A stretch of DNA of 64,000 nt from Druceiella hillmani (Eukaryota > Arthropoda > Insecta > Lepidoptera > Hepialidae), in NCBI GenBank assembly GCA_039881145.1, contig JAYKKI010000005.1, forward strand, positions 23,803,501-23,867,500. The letters are read 5' to 3'. Each line of letters opens with the position of its first letter. Positions within the stretch are counted from its first letter, which is position 1. Shown here one piece after another: positions 1 through 12,547 of this stretch. The notes under the pieces were generated by a model. It saw nothing but the letters and a program-made list of their open reading frames with translations, was not told the origin of the DNA and did no database searches. Position numbers and translations under genes: made by a program.

Positions 1-755
1 TTGTTAATTTTTCTTCAATATTTTCATTTGCAGTTTTGATGCGGTATAATCAATTTCGTCAAAGAATTTCTCCGAGGTATCTTGAATTTCTTTGAAGATT
101 TAGTTTCTAAAAAATGATTAAAGACAAAAAGATTTGTGAATGATTAAAACATTAAGCAATTTTTATTTTGATTTTTTTGTAATTGAATATGATTCTGTCC
201 TTGTTTTTTTTCAAATTTTATCTAGTTACTATAATGTAATTATATATTAAACTCAACATAAAATTGGCATCTTGTTAGCATATAATGTATTTTTTTTTAT
301 TTTGCCTAGTTCGTAAATCAAGTTACTTGAGATATAGATTCGAAAAAGAAGTGCTTATCAAACTCAGAAAATGTAGCTTTAATCTTGATATTAATATGCA
401 GTAATATATGAATACGTTAATTCATAAAAAAATAATATTTTTTTTATTACTATATCAGGGAATATTAGACATTTTTTATACAGTTACTTATTGATAGTTA
501 TAACAGTAATCTTAATAAAAACTCAATAAAAACATGATTTTTAACATTTTAATAGTTTATTTAGTACGAGTATATGTACATTTATTGGACCGCCATTATA
601 CCAGACAGAAAATAATAATTTTTAAAAATATATCACAAAATTTGTAATAAATTTCATATTATAAAAGAGAAGAGTAGAAATAGATTGTTAATAAAGCGAA
701 TTATCTTATAAAAATTTAAGTGCTTGTTGCTTTTTAATAAAATTTCACATCGTAT
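1..755. other. Plain A+T-rich noncoding DNA
   Basis: All frames are broken by frequent stops. Only homopolymer runs of A or T are visible, and no repeat or motif stands out. Confidence 0.6.
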
Positions 756-1010
756 ATGCTTCGCCCCTTAAGGGGTTTAAAAACATTTCATCGCTTATCT
801 AGAGGGCGGAGATTCGCTTTGGAAGAGTCACTCGGCCTATATTGAACGATTTAATTTGCACTGTTTGAGAGTAAAAGTCGACCGAGATTTCCCATACTCT
901 CGATTGCGTACCGCTTAGTTGAATCCGTAGAGGGGGCTCTACGGATGGGCGTAATCACTTATTTGAGCGAATATTTCTTGTAAGATTGAATTCCATCGGA
1001 AATTATCATT
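756..1010. other. G+C-richer island 1 with a perfect hairpin
   Basis: Base composition rises clearly above the flanks. The island holds a 12-bp palindrome CCCCTTAAGGGG at 764-775. It also holds a perfect 10-bp stem (923-932 with 937-946) closed by a GGGG loop. No frame stays open for a convincing exon. Inference: a conserved regulatory element or a small structured transcript; neither is shown by the sequence alone. Confidence 0.35.
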
Positions 1011-2060
1011 TTATTTTAGCGCCGGTTTTATTATTTGGATACGAGGACTGAGTTTGCTGAGCGTTTATCGGGAAGAAATTAGGTATTGGAGATTATATTA
1101 GGTAGTAGCGTTGGTGGTAGAGTTCTTTTTGTCGAGTAAGATGTTTATTGGATAAATAAACTCGAACTCGCATTTAATGAAAGTATTTTGTTTTGATGAT
1201 AGCTTTAGTGGTTTAGATTAATTTTTTTAACTTTACGAGAGGTTTCTATCCGATGGTATGGTGTGTGAGGTCAACGTTACGTTTAATAGATGCTAAAAGA
1301 TTATGTCAATTATTACAATATTTTTTTCGAACATATACTCACAAGCAACGAAAGAAAAATTAAACTTGTGAAAAAATCTATATTTTCTGAATTGGTTTAA
1401 AGGAATTATATATCCATTTCAGTTTAGTGATCTTTTTTGGGTTCTTCAAAGTTTCTTTTTAAAATTTTTCCATGTATCAAAAATAATAACGGAGTGTTTT
1501 TGGAGTTTGGATAATTTAAAAAAAAATCAAAATCTGCGATAAAATCTTTGTAATCATGAATTTTAATATTTCGTGCATGATTTAGACCAGTAAGAAATAG
1601 TTTATTTATATCTATAAAAAATTTCCTGTAATTGATTCAGTAGTTTTACAATAAGAAAATATCAGTTTGAACCTAGTGTTGATTGGCTCTTACACTTAGA
1701 GATTTTATTAGACGAGAATATGTATATTCAATCATTTAATTTAAAGTTTTCAGTCAGCTCTGTTTCTCAGCCTTGACCATGAATGGGTTTATAGGGCAGC
1801 TCATTAACGAAATTTGATTTGAATCCCTTAATACCAGTGTTTTGTTTTACAAGTATTTATTTTTTAAATTATATGAATTGATCTAATTTAATTTATTAAA
1901 TTAATCTTTAATATATATCTAAATAATAAATTAGCTAATGTATTGCAAAAGAATGTGAAAATAATACAAAGATGCAAAAGTAAAAATATTCTAGAAGAGA
2001 ACTTTAATGGAATATCGCAGAGAAAATGTCAAAGTATGAGAGTTCCCTGTAGTAGCATAT
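1011..2060. other. Noncoding DNA with one GGGCAGCTC word
   Basis: Stops occur in all frames. The only notable word is AGGGCAGCTCA at 1793-1803, which recurs exactly in two of the G+C-richer islands further on. Confidence 0.5.
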
Positions 2061-2068
2061 ATAGCATG

Positions 2069-2134
2069 CCAATTCAGCATAGAATAGCGTCCTTATATCG
2101 ACCGATATAAGGACGCTATTCTATGCTGAATTGG
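2069..2134. repeat. Snap-back palindrome, 32-bp perfect arms
   Basis: The arm 2069-2100 is repeated as its exact reverse complement at 2103-2134, with only AC between them. Flanks outside the arms do not pair and no target duplication is obvious. The arms show no mismatch, which implies recent origin or selection. It could be a tiny MITE relic, a small hairpin RNA locus, or a template-switch product. Confidence 0.9.
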
Positions 2135-2269
2135 CCAAGGGCAGTTCTGTACAATTAGATCAAACTGATTAATGACTTGATATTACAAACGACTATTATA
2201 TTTATGTAAATTTTTGTGAGCAATAATTTTTATGTAATTTTTTTTTTATTTTCCTTTTCCGGTGATTTG

Positions 2270-2632
2270 TATGGATAATGTGGGGACTCATAATATGACG
2301 GGACTCATAGTTTTCGGGTGATATTGCATTAATGATGGGTAGCGTATGACGGTATTAATAGTTTTGGATGATATTGTAGGGATAATGGGTAGCGCATGAT
2401 GGCACTCACAGTTTTTGTGATGATATTTTAGGGATAATGGGTAGCGTATAACCGGACTGATAGTTTTCGGGTGATATTAGATAGATAATGGTTAGTGTAT
2501 GACGGAACTCGTAGTTTTTGGATGATATTGCATAGCTAATGGGTAGCGTATGGCTGGGCTCATAGTTTTTGGGTGATATTGCGTAGCTAATGGGTAGCGT
2601 ATGACATGATATGAGCGTAGGACTCATAGTTT
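2270..2632. repeat. Minisatellite, about 51-bp unit, about 7 copies
   Basis: The word ATAGTTTT, in slightly varied forms, recurs at 2307, 2358, 2408, 2460, 2511 and 2562, giving steps of 50-52 bp. A last copy sits at 2626 after a 13-bp insertion. Each unit also carries GATATT and GGGTAGCGTATGAC. Units differ at several positions, so the array is not brand new. A 73-codon minus-strand open frame here merely reflects the repeat. Confidence 0.9.
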
Positions 2633-2789
2633 GTAGAAAATGTGTCCCATGTTCCTTAGTGGTAATATGGGATTTAACATTATTTTAGGTTTAACTTCTA
2701 ATTTAATTGTCTCGTTTTAATTTCGTAAGACAGAAACTGTGAGACAAAAATACAGACTTAAGTATTCCACTTAGCTTAAGAGTATTTTT

Positions 2790-3210
2790 ATACAGGTCTT
2801 ATAAAGCATCCGGTTTTAGTATTTATTATTGGAAATTTGAAAGCGAAGGTCTCTTTTCAATTTAGCACCGAACAATGGTAGGAGAGTTTTAATCACCGGC
2901 AAAGGTATTTGGTAATGCCGTACGGTGGCCTGGGTTATTGTTGAACGTGTCTCAAATGATTGATGCGAGATTGGATTATCGCGAGCCAGAGCAATCAATA
3001 TTGATCAGGTAAATAGAAGTCGGGCTTGGCTTAGGGAGGCGGCGTTTGAAAATCGAAGGCAATAAAGGTTGGCCCATTTAATATTAGCTCTTGAGGTTGG
3101 GCGAAATCTGCAAAAAAATACATGCGGGTGGGGGCAAGCGCCGTATGGGGGTATGACGCGATGTGTGACCTGTAAGTATTTGAACGACTGTTAATGTAAT
3201 TTTGGCATCG
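2790..3210. other. G+C-richer island 2
   Basis: A stretch with words such as GGGAGGCGGCG and GCGGGTGGGGGCAAGC stands out from A+T-rich flanks. A 60-codon minus-strand frame ends inside it but resembles nothing I know. No splice-site-bounded exon is evident. Inference: candidate conserved noncoding element. Confidence 0.3.
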
Positions 3211-4310
3211 TGGGCTTTTGGGCTAACATTTCGTGCAATCGGAAAAATATTATCGGTAGATTAAGGTTACTTGAGCTTTTAGGTTTTTTTTACCAATTCG
3301 AATTTAGTTCACTTTTATCAATGGTGTTATTAAGTCATTAACAGATTTTTTACAGATCTATGGACACATATTCACCGCTATTTATGTGACGGTACCGAGT
3401 ATTATTAAAGTTGTTGTTGATAATTGAATTAGTTATTATAATTGGAAGTGTATTTGGAATAACAGAAGTAGTTTACGAATTAATTTTTTAAAAAATGCAA
3501 ATACTACAATAGCTCCTTAATGCCTCAATATTAAGAAGTAATTTTTAAACTAGTTAATTTTAATACTGTAAAATGAATATTATAAACCATAGGAAATAAT
3601 AAGAAAAAATACTCCTTTATACATATAGTAAGTCTAAGTTTATCATAAGCAATCAATACGTAAGTTACGGACAATCTGTCGAGTCCTTTTAAAGCCTCAG
3701 CTAAACGCTATAAGCAAAATATATAATTTGTTTGCCCTTTATTAATTTTGGAAAAATCTTTCAATTATCGTCATATAAAGGAACTCAGTGAGAAGCGATT
3801 AAAAATTATGAAAATTGTATTTTAATTAATAATGATTGTAAATAATGAAATGTTAATCATCATCTTAATAAAGAAATAAAATAATTATGGCAGGACTGTC
3901 CGGTGTGGTTTAATTTTATAATTTTGTGTAATTGGATCATTGGACGTTTTGATTAGTGGATAATCAATAATTTCTTTGTTTTTTATTATGTTAAAGACAC
4001 AAACTCTCTAGAAAGTTTTGATATAATACAAAGTAATAAGAAAACGGTAAAAAAGGATGAAGTAGGTTTTTGACGTCTAGAAAAACCTCGTTTGCACTAT
4101 CAAATATATCCTTACAAATAACATTTAAGTTTAATATTGGGCAATTCGCACATTGACATTGTCTGAACAGTTTTTCGTACTTCGCTGGCCTTCTTCACCA
4201 TCTCGCATATACCGATTGTCAAATAACAAGTTTTCGATTTTATGTTTTTCTATTAAGCCGTAAACTGTCATTGGTTTTGCCTCAAACGAGCAGTGCGATC
4301 GCGCTAAACG
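3211..4310. other. Plain A+T-rich noncoding DNA
   Basis: Nothing recognised. A 62-codon minus-strand frame at 4131-4319 has no family resemblance and is probably chance. Confidence 0.55.
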
Positions 4311-4700
4311 GTCTGACATTTAAATAGAAAAAGTATTTAGGGTTCAGAGACTGCCCCAACGCGGGACATCGCTGCCGTTTACAGGCAGTTGAGCGAGGCC
4401 CCAATTCAATTTGGAGCCCGAGGGCTCTCCGGCCATGGAATGACCAATTTGCCGGCCAATTGTGCCACAATCTGGAATTGAATCTACCTCCGGCCGCCGG
4501 CGGCTAAGTTCTGGTAATGACCGTATATCGTTTCGTCGTTGACAGTTTTATTTTCGACTGCGACAAGTTATTGTTTTAGTCGCGCGTCGCTAATATTGAT
4601 TTTTTTATTGCTTCTTTTATGGACGTCGAATAACGCGGCAGATGATGGCGTTGGGTGTCGATGAAAGTGAAATATTGCGCGGCAGTTGCGATTTTGGGTT
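4311..4700. other. G+C-richer island 3
   Basis: Contains GCGGGACATCGC, GAGGGCTCTCCGGCC and CCTCCGGCCGCCGGCGG, with several short self-complementary words (GCCGGC, CCGGCCGCCGG). One of the strongest compositional peaks in the window. Short frames on the minus strand have no recognisable domain. Inference: a regulatory element or untranslated exon. Confidence 0.35.
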
Positions 4701-6710
4701 TTATGTGTTTTTTTACTTCGTTGTAGGAGCAATCAAGTGAAGTGATAAGCAGGTGCTGTGTCGTAGAAGAAATGGTATCACGAAATCTCTATAAAAATCT
4801 ATTAACTGAACACAAATTAGAAAAAATAAAGGGTCTTTTTGTTCACAAATTCGAAACTAATTTTTTTTATTTGTGGACACAATATGAGTAGTTGATGGTT
4901 ACATTAATTACAGGTTTAATACTTATATTAAAATTAAAAAAATTATAATAAATTTTTAGTAAGTATCTTACTGGGTGGATCTTTGAGGAAGAATATTTGA
5001 AGATCTAGAATATGTTATATATCATATTTTTCCGCCAAAATCGCTAGTTTTGTTTAAGAAGGATGTTTCCTTCTTTTTAACTTTCAGGATTTTCCACATC
5101 TTTACGGGCTGTTTATATTAAAGTGAGTAGGACCTTAAGGAAAAAAGGTGCCTATCCGATAGTCGCACCGCATAAGTTAGAATAAAATAAAGGCTCAGTT
5201 GTTTGGCAATAATCGAAGTTTTCTGTAATATTTTATTTTACTAACCATAATAAGATTTTTAGATTTAAAAATGAATATATAGATCTGACAAAATGAGTTA
5301 AACTATGAATATAATTATGAATGTGTACTTTTAAATAAGTGTGATGCTTAAACATTCTTAATTCATTTTATAAAATGGTTTTTGCGATTGCCTGCATAAG
5401 TCATTGTTGTTGGTTTTCTTCAAAGGACTGACTATAAAATTCTTTCGTGTATACATGTATTTAAAAGCAGATATATAATAAAGAGACATTTGTGACTACC
5501 CATTTAACTAAGCATTTTTTATGTAAATTTTATGTTCGTTAGTACTTTTTATGTTAAAATAATGATCCCGTCAGCCATATATAATTTTAATAACATTTTT
5601 GCAAAAAAACATATCTCAAATAGGAATAAGTAGTAAAAAAACAATTATTTTAAAGGTGCCATCTAGGAATAATAAAAAACTTTGAGAAAAGAATATTGAA
5701 AAAATATTGAGGCAAAAGTATGGGTTATCGTATATAGGTTATGGCTGCAGCCCACTCTGAAATATTAAAGCTTCCTCGATCTGCAGATGTATTTTGTTGC
5801 TTTAAAGAAACAAAAGGAAGGGAGGAATTCTTCGAACTAGATATTTTTTTTGTTAAATACTAAAGATAAGAAGTTGGATGTGTTTTGAAACAATGAGTCT
5901 GACAAAAACTACGATTGTTCACCCTTTCCTTCCGTTTTACATACGTTAGAATCTCTCTCAGAATGATTTAAGTAAAACTTTTAGTTTATGGGTCAAAGTA
6001 CTTAGCTTTGTATATTAAACAATTTCTTCAGGGGGCACAAAAATTGCGTTCTGTTCGAACTCTTTAGATATGGACGTTCAAAAAGATTAACATTTCTGTA
6101 AAGATTAACATATCCATTATTTGACAATATTTTTCAGCAAATTACGTTAGCTTACTAGTTTGTTCATATAAACAAAAAAATATTAAAATATTTATCAAAA
6201 AAAGGTCGTTACATTACTTTTCAATCCTACTTCAGGTATTTTAGCTGTACATATTTATCTAAAATTGGTGTATTCAAATTATAAAGTGAAAGGACTGTTA
6301 CAGTAATATAGCCAACTGTTGTAGTAATGTAATCAACATTGACATAATTTATTTTTTAGTCTATTAAAGCTTACGTTTTCTATTAATATTAAATATAATT
6401 TCATACAGCAGAGACCGGCTAAGATTCTGTTATACCAATGTTTTAAGCAATGTATACCGCTAAGAAAAAACACTACACTAAAGTATAATAAAAAACCTGT
6501 ATCTAAGAAAACGTTCGATAAATATTAAAAACATTTTCAATACAAAATTTTATGGTAATCGATGAGGTTAGTAATAAATTCTAAATAAAGGCAGAAAGAC
6601 TTTCTCATTGTATTGGAAAATATCCTAAAATAAACTAGCTGAACTAAAATACGTGAATAATTTCAGAATCAAACAGAGCAATCATGCCAATGACGTAAAA
6701 TATATATAAA
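4701..6710. other. Plain A+T-rich noncoding DNA
   Basis: No repeat, gene or RNA was recognised over 2 kb. A duplicated AAAGATTAACAT around 6083-6111 is the only small internal repeat seen. Confidence 0.55.
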
Positions 6711-6714
6711 GTTT

Positions 6715-6880
6715 ATAGGTCCATAAAAATGGCGTAGGCGTGGCAGGTCATGAGCAGCAAAGAGGGAGACATTTCAATGCAACATTGTCGATTTATTTAG
6801 AGTGAATCGAGAGAATCCTTGATGAAGGATGCCATTCTGAGACTCGTAAATGTTATCTGTGTTTTGTCGATCTTTTTTCA
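6715..6880. other. Weak G+C-richer patch
   Basis: A short patch (GGCGTAGGCGTGGCAGGTC and following) is less A+T-rich than its surroundings. Nothing else supports a function. Confidence 0.2.
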
Positions 6881-6986
6881 TTGGAAATATTCAAATAAAG
6901 TTGAAATAAAATATTCTGAGAGCGTGACAATGTTTCAAAAGATGAGGCAATGCCCGTTTGTACCTTTAATAAAAAAAAAAATTTAA

Positions 6987-7048
6987 TTTAACCTTTCGTT
7001 GTTTTTTTATTATATTTTCATAATTAAAAAAAACAACGAAAGGTTAAA
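6987..7048. repeat. Snap-back palindrome, about 25-bp arms
   Basis: TTTAACCTTTCGTTG plus a T run on the left returns as its reverse complement ending at 7048. The arms differ only in the length of the A/T run, and about 12 bases separate them. Unrelated in sequence to the other hairpins in the window. Confidence 0.8.
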
Positions 7049-7257
7049 TACTTTTGCATGATTTCAAACCATATATATATTTAATGAGAGCATGGATAGA
7101 ATATTAATTGTCCTTGTATTGTTGAGTTTTTAACGCTACTTTTATCCTTTTGTCCTTTTAGTTTTTAAACTAGGAAACACAGATCCATACAGATCTGGTC
7201 TTTAAACCGATCTCAATCGCTGTAGACCGATCTCAATGATAATATTACGTAAAATTA

Positions 7258-7294
7258 AATTTAAAATAAATGTCATACTATCCGTTCGTGTATA

Positions 7295-7328
<34 letters not shown>

Positions 7329-7360
7329 CGAACGGATAGTATGACATTTATTTTAAATTT
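7258..7360. repeat. 103-bp palindrome with a TA-repeat centre
   Basis: The 32-bp arm 7258-7289 matches 7329-7360 as a perfect reverse complement. The space between is an alternating TA tract that can also pair with itself, so the whole 103 bp can fold into one hairpin. A duplicated word, ACCGATCTCAAT, lies just upstream (7207-7237). Open frames called here are products of the repeat. Confidence 0.9.
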
Positions 7361-7440
7361 GTGCGTGTGTGCGTGTGCGTGTGCGTGTGCGTGTGCGTGT
7401 GCATGTGCGTGTGTATGTGTGTGTGTGTGTGTGTGCGCGC
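7361..7440. repeat. GT / GCGTGT microsatellite
   Basis: An interrupted alternating purine-pyrimidine tract of GTGCGT and GT units abuts the preceding palindrome. Such tracts can adopt left-handed DNA (general knowledge). Reading frames through it give only Arg-Val or Cys-Val runs. Confidence 0.95.
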
Positions 7441-8544
7441 AAGATATTTATATTTTCGGGGATCTCCATTCTACTTTTATTATACGACACTACATTTGGT
7501 ATAATATTCATTATATGTACAACATCTGGCTATTGTCATTATAACTTATTATTAGCAACCTCGCAAAAATACAAATTGATTCCTATTATCCAAAAACTTA
7601 ATTGCATTAACAGGAAAGGTACCTAAACGGTTCCTAAACGATTTTCGCTCTATTAATATTGTTCGGCGGGCCACGTCTATAGTAATAATATAGGAAGTAA
7701 ATATTTCATAATCAATTCAGACATTTTTTTATAATCAATAAATTGTCTTTTCGAATTTATTCTCATTTCTAATGTTAACGTTACACTTATACTACGAGTT
7801 AGCGTGATAGATTTAGCAGATCTATCATAACAAACGTATATCAAACGTATAATCGATTTAGCAGAGCAGATCTATCATAACACGATCAAAGCACGTTTGC
7901 CAATTAATTATTTTCAGCAACGTTTTCCAATCGTTAAACTATTTAATGGCAATAATTTATGTCTAATATTATAGTTTTATTTAACGTACATGATATGAAT
8001 TACCAAAATCAGAAGTAATCGAAAACACAGAATATATTTTCATGGGGACTTTACTCAGTTATACACGTCGGTTAATCTGAATGATTCGAAGAAGGTGTAT
8101 CACAAGGTAAATTAAAATCACTTGTAAATGTAGGATTAGCATAATTTTTAGTATACTGTATAATATACTGACTGGTACGTTAGAGTCTTGGTATTCGCAA
8201 TAACAATTCACCTGCCATGACGCTCGATAAAGTTATACGACGCGATATAGGGAGCTGTTATTAGCTACACCGTAATATCGAAACACGATCTACTGTGGCA
8301 GCTTTAGGTTCGCTTCCAAGAAATAATTTGTATAACTTTCAAGATGATAGCAAACATGATATTAGTTTGCCAGAGACTTTTGAATCAAGAGGATCTTGCT
8401 TCCTTAAGTAATTACAGAATTTACCATCTGTACATTCGCTTGTTTTAAGTGTCTCAGTATATCTGTATCATCTAAAATAAAACCCTTTTACTTACTGACA
8501 TTTAGAATTTATTTGCAGTTTTTAAATACATAAGTCTGAAACTA
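7441..8544. other. Noncoding DNA with one short local duplication
   Basis: Around 7808-7883, GATTTAGCAG and AGATCTATCATAACA occur twice about 45 bp apart. Otherwise nothing is recognised. Confidence 0.5.
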
Positions 8545-8660
8545 AAAATTGTGAGGCTGTGACAGATGGACGGATGGACGGACGGACTTGATGGAAATAT
8601 AAGAGTTTCTTATTTCACTTTCTTTACCCTAGAAGGAGACGTGCGGATTCATTCCAATTT
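8545..8660 (-). repeat. Relic of the lepidopteran GTCCGTC dispersed repeat
   Basis: GACAGATGGACGGATGGACG followed by GACGGACTTGATGGAAATATAAGAGTTTC matches the reverse complement of the widespread moth/butterfly repeat that runs from GTTCCGTACC through TTATAG to GTCCGTC repeats. Identification rests on remembered wording; the element's class is not established here. Confidence 0.55.
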
Positions 8661-9295
8661 CATTTATATGATTATATTTCTGATTGTAGTTTTATTAAAC
8701 TGAAAAAAATATTTCAAACGTGAACATATTTATGAAGTACTGAAAGTTAGATATTATAATAATATACCCTTATAACAATTAACAAACGATACATTTTAAA
8801 TATGTACTAATAATTCTTAGTTGCTTTAGGGTCGGTGACAAGTTTATACAAAAATGGATGGGGATATTAAAGAGCACGTACCTATAAAACATCGGTGTCA
8901 ATTGTTATTAGAGTATATAGTTTGGGTAAGTAATGATTATTTTTAACTTTCCTGTGTTTATAATAAAGTTTGTATTTGAAATCGGTTACTCTTTTTCTAA
9001 AAGTTTCATTGTCAGTGGTTATTCAGATTTAAATACGTGCATGCTTACTGTACGCACTGTTACCATAACGAAATGAGAAAGTGGTAAAAAAATAAATAGG
9101 AAAATAAATTCAGAGAATATTTTAAGACAGAATGCCAAGCAGCGTGAACATAGGCTTTCCTAAATAAGAATTTACACGAATAGTTTTCAAACTAATGATA
9201 GCGTAAATGACTCGCCTCGTCTTAATATGCGAAATCGAATAAAATCGTTAAAAATAATATAATCGTTAAAAATGCTTCAATTACTAGTGACGTGC
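8661..9295. other. Plain A+T-rich noncoding DNA
   Basis: Nothing recognised. Near 9230-9270, AAAATCGTTAAAAAT is followed by a second TAATCGTTAAAAAT copy, a minor local repeat. Confidence 0.5.
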
Positions 9296-9299
9296 AGTC

Positions 9300-9445
9300 A
9301 TTCGATGAGGAGTTTTATTGGCATAAACCCATTAATCATCATCAGATCTTGACCCCGGAGCTACTGTGATAAAAATAAAAAAAGCGAAAAAAAACCACAA
9401 AGTTGTCCACAAAAACGAAACCGTTGAGGAGTTCCATTGGCCACC
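9300..9445 (+). repeat. Pair of direct repeats (CGWTGAGGAGTTYYATTGGC)
   Basis: CGATGAGGAGTTTTATTGGC at about 9303 and CGTTGAGGAGTTCCATTGGC at about 9423 lie 120 bp apart. Similar wording occurs in dispersed moth repeats, so this may be an old element fragment. Confidence 0.45.
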
Positions 9446-11330
9446 TCTAGAATGTATATCAGAGTTTGACTTTATATAGCTTTACCCTTGGGTTATACTT
9501 TTATGAATAAAAAAAGATTTATTCGAATCGATAACTTTATTCGAATCGAATGTTGGAGACAAACGTCGACATACATAAAAATCCAGTCGAATTGAGATCC
9601 TCCCCTCTTTTTGAAGTAGGTTAAAATTAAAAAGGTCACGTAACAAAATCCTGGCTAGTCCTTGAATACCATTAAATTTATCTTCCAAGTCTTTTTTGTT
9701 TACGGAACATAAATTTATCTGAAACACTTCTTATAAAAAGTATCGAAATAGTGGCCACAGAATTATCCAAGTTATATTTCACAATTCAATCTTGGCAACC
9801 GAGCCTAAAAGAATTTGTTTGGTATTATAAAGATATTAATATGGGATTACTTTGCAGCAAATGAGGTTTATAATAACATTGGACAGATTCGAATATAAAA
9901 TAAATAATCATAAAAACCTTATAAGAAAGCAATGATATTTTAGTACTAAAATACACAAATAACATAACAAAACAAAACTTCGAAATATACAAAGTAATAT
10001 TTTAGTTTCATGGTTACATAAAGATAATATACAATATAATATATTACAGACGTAGAGATGTTTCTGTTGTTCGATCTTGAGCAAGGCTGGGGTTCGAATT
10101 TAAGAAATCTAGCTTGTATTATCTTTTCATCATATTTGGACAAATTGGAAAAGAGTAATGTGAAAATATTAGGGGATTCGTATTTTTCACAGAAAAAGGT
10201 TCAAATAGAAAAACAAATTATGAAAGGTCTTGTGTATTTGTGAATTTATTAGATTGTCGTCTCCCAAAGTGGATTCAAGCAAAAACTTCCTCTTGTCATT
10301 GAATAGCAACCGACAATGAGTCGGGGCATTTGATTTCGATAATGGCTCCGCGATGGTATCACTGAACTTTATACCGTTGACCTTTGCAATGAAATAATTT
10401 TATATCTTTTTGTCCTCTTTCATTAAGGGTCGTTTACAAATTATATGAGGATATTTATCTCGTTTTCTGTAAGACTTAATTAAAAAGCTATCTTTGCTTA
10501 TATAAACCATAATTATCACTGGGTTAAAGTCAAAAGTTATTTTAATCTACAGTCAATAATAATTGTTAGTTGTAGGTAAAATGTTTGCAGGCCAAACGTT
10601 GTTGAAATTACAATGGACCCATGAGATAATACACCGTAATTCCATTTACACATTTGGAAATATTTACAAAGGATAATATCAGCACAGGTATTAAAAAAAA
10701 AGAAATACACAAATGAAAATGTTAAGAAAATATTACTATTTTTAAATGAAAATTTTATTAACACTAATATACTTACATCAACCAATTAACTTAACCTTGA
10801 TGATAAGAATATCGTTTTACCTTGTTGCTAATAAGATTGTTTACTAATAAAGTTACTCGAGGCCTGATCATAACTATACGATAGGTGATTGAGTGAACTT
10901 TTTGTGATAGTCTCTTCCCTTGTGTTATATCATTGACGCCGGCTTTGTTGATCGTAGTGTTGAATTAAGTTTCGTAATAATTCTTTTTAGAATCACGATA
11001 CAGTTTTGATTGTAGTCAACACGTATTTATTCCAGTACGAATCGTGTGGAAATTCTTGACGTATTTAAAATGTGAATATATGACAGTTTAGCAATATCCA
11101 CTACATATATATTTTTCAAAATTTGTCGTCTTTACGGATGGTTTAAATTGACTTATCCGGGCAATGGCTATGAGTACTTCCGAAAAGTGAATGACCAAGA
11201 TAATGCTGCGTACTTAGATATGAATTAATTGCAAATGTTCAATACGAACATGCAGCCGAACCTAACCGATACTCGATTCTAAACCAGAAGTAAGTTATTA
11301 GTCAGTACATTTATAAGAAGTCTAAAACAA
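9446..11330. other. Plain noncoding DNA
   Basis: Several short frames (for example 9482-9727 minus, 10058-10243 plus) have no recognisable domain. A GGTTCGAAT word near 10090 resembles a tRNA B box but has no cloverleaf around it. Confidence 0.5.
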
Positions 11331-11334
11331 CAGT

Positions 11335-11780
11335 TTTTAGATTTTTTGTCGTTTGTCGGTTTGTTTGTTTATCTGTGCGCACCTTTGTCCAAGCCATACA
11401 CACTAATCTTAGTACCGGCTGAACCGATTTGGATGTGGTTTTCAGTGATGTATTATAGACTGGCTTGGGCTAAAATTTAGACTTGATTTCATTTCAATCG
11501 GTCAATCTCTAATTACGTTCAATCTCTAATTTACGTTCGTTGTTTACGCAAATATCAGAATCTCGCGAAATCGATTTGGCTACCAATGCTATCTATTAGT
11601 GTTTTTAGTAAACTTTATGCTCAGAGTTCTGGGAGAAAAAAAAACACAAAAAAATCCTGATAACTTGTCTTACTCCGAATTCCACGAACGAAGTCGCGGG
11701 CATAACTAGTTTTATAGTAAACAAAAAAAGGTGGCACTCAAAAATTAAATTTGTTGAGGGTTTTATTACATACATAAAAG
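11335..11780 (+). repeat. Old dispersed lepidopteran repeat (CGAAGTCGCGGG type)
   Basis: The run from GTTTGTTTATCTGTG through GGCTGAACCGATTTGGATG to ACGAACGAAGTCGCGGGCA and ACTAGTTT follows the order of words in a very common moth/butterfly repeat. A copy in the opposite orientation lies near 55.8 kb. Several indels show it is old. Confidence 0.6.
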
Positions 11781-11819
11781 AACCAACCGACATCTTAATC
11801 GGCATCAATGTACATAGAT

Positions 11820-12265
11820 ATAAAACAAGAACGTAACGGACGGATTACAAGCACATAGTTCAACGTCGTGGCTGCCAAAGGCGGGCAAATAAGGGCAGCT
11901 CATGTCTGATTAAAAAGTAATGCCCAACGGAGCAATGTGCCCTGGGCGACGTCGCGCTCGTGCGGCGGGCGGTTGTGTCGGCGGCGGTGTCAAACGGTAT
12001 TGACGATCGCTAGATCGTACGCGGCGGAGGTGCGCGAACAATTTGCGGACAACGCGAGATTAGTTTCCGATTGGTTCGGGTTGCGTCAGCTTTGTAGGGG
12101 AACGTGTGTGTGCAACGGCTTGCGAGGGGAAACATAATTTGTTGTAGCTAAAAATAAATAGAAATAAATAATTAGATATGGCGCATGATGCATGATCATG
12201 CGACGCATAATCCGCGGTGGCTAACTGAATGTGTGGATGCGTCCTAGGTAATAATAGATTTTGCA
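11820..12265. other. G+C-richer island 4
   Basis: Strong composition peak with GGGCGACGTCGCGCTCG, GCGGGCGG and GGCGGCGG. It includes AGGGCAGCTCA at 11892-11902, a word shared with 1793 and 52076. Short frames on both strands are not recognised. Inference: regulatory element, or untranslated first exon or promoter. Confidence 0.35.
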
Positions 12266-12442
12266 CACGGTTTTAGTTACGACAAATTTTACATATTTAT
12301 TTATTTAATCATTTATGTTACATTTGCATATACTATAGGCTTATTGCTAAAAGAACAATCTCTTTCAGTCAATCACAATCATGGAATGTAATTAGATAGT
12401 TCAGAAATAGATTGTAAAATATTAAATAGTTAAAATTAAAAC

Positions 12443-12509
12443 AAACAAATATATACATGTATATATATATATATATATACATGTATATATTTGTTTAACA
12501 AACAAATAT

Positions 12510-12545
<36 letters not shown>
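12443..12545. repeat. Palindromic TA microsatellite
   Basis: AAACAAATATATACATGTATAT with its reverse complement forms a palindrome at 12443-12496. Most of the unit is then repeated at 12500-12540. The tract directly abuts the 3' end of the retrotransposon fragment that follows on the minus strand, so it may be the element's simple-repeat tail, later expanded. Confidence 0.85.

Positions 12546-12547
<2 letters not shown>

Noticed and set aside
2406..2627. 73-codon minus-strand frame with repeating HTLPISYAIS-like words
   Set aside because: It is a translation of the 51-bp minisatellite; 51 is a multiple of three, so the frame stays open by chance.
7236..7626. Two plus-strand frames with Tyr-Ile and Cys-Ala or Arg-Val runs
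   Set aside because: They translate the TA and GT/GC microsatellites.
10070..10110. GGTTCGAAT word resembling a tRNA or SINE B box
   Set aside because: No acceptor, D or anticodon stems can be drawn around it and no A box lies at the right distance.
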